Source: Thiopontia sp964415865
GTDB lineage: Bacteria > Pseudomonadota > Gammaproteobacteria > GCF-002020875
NCBI GenBank assembly: GCA_964415865.1
Contig: CAYQBY010000020.1
Coordinates: 1 to 31,550 of the forward strand
DNA: 31,550 nt
Direction of reading: 5' to 3'
A program made the position numbers and the translations under genes. This document shows, one piece after another, positions 31,540 through 31,550 of this stretch. The notes beneath the pieces were generated by a model that ran no database searches, had not been told where the DNA came from, and saw only the letters and a list, made by a program, of their open reading frames with translations. How positions within the stretch are numbered: position 1 is the stretch's first letter; every line of letters begins with the position of its first letter.

Positions 31540-31550
31540 GAGTTGATCGT

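Overview
The window reads as a conserved housekeeping stretch of a gammaproteobacterial chromosome of moderate GC. Every protein except a few small ones belongs to a familiar family. Gene order matches known gammaproteobacterial neighbourhoods: gpmI divergent from yibN-grxC-secB-gpsA; hisBHAFI(E) followed by hinT and tatABC; def-fmt-rsmB-DUF4390-ntrY-ntrX-trkA-trkH divergent from dprA. Two rhodaneses, a persulfide-sensor-like ArsR regulator, a TtcA-type tRNA thiolase and an oxygen-sensing FNR protein suggest a metabolism rich in sulfur and variable in oxygen. A sulfur oxidiser is possible, but this is inference: no Sox, Dsr or sulfide:quinone reductase gene is present here. I see no phage, transposon, CRISPR array or toxin-antitoxin module.

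Layout. 1-592: the 3' end of a 23S rRNA gene, a spacer with two hairpins, 5S rRNA, and a strong terminator that looks bidirectional. 626-2088: a class 1B-like dihydroorotate dehydrogenase divergent from trmL. 2085-5492 (minus): arsR-type regulator, DUF2892, yibN-like rhodanese, grxC, trxC, secB, gpsA. 5615-7165: gpmI. 7181-13581 (minus): hisB, hisH, hisA, hisF, hisI, a SYLF-domain gene, hisE, hinT, tatA, tatB, tatC. 13819-14520: an fnr-type regulator behind a perfect FNR box. 14503-15920 (minus): rhodanese, a methionine-zipper coiled-coil membrane protein, dtd. 15999-16742: a ttcA-like gene. 16762-26606 (minus): def, fmt, rsmB, DUF4390, ntrY, ntrX, trkA, trkH. 26699-31510 (plus): dprA, topA, purE and an unknown lipoprotein. 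The window holds no gene-free stretch over 300 bases. The longest are the hisB-fnr intergenic region (237 bases) and the 23S-5S spacer (about 154 bases).

How the genes work together. The his genes form a tightly packed operon with overlapping start and stop codons, carrying on into Tat export. The def-to-trkH block joins protein N-terminus maturation, rRNA methylation, a two-component system and potassium uptake. The arsR-DUF2892-rhodanese-glutaredoxin-thioredoxin group looks like a thiol/persulfide response module inserted into the gpmI-yibN locus. The least ordinary items are the roughly 140-residue methionine zipper (14949-15470), the SYLF gene inside the his operon, the long acidic tail of TatC, the NtrX lacking a GAFTGA loop, and the SqrR/BigR-like cysteine pair.
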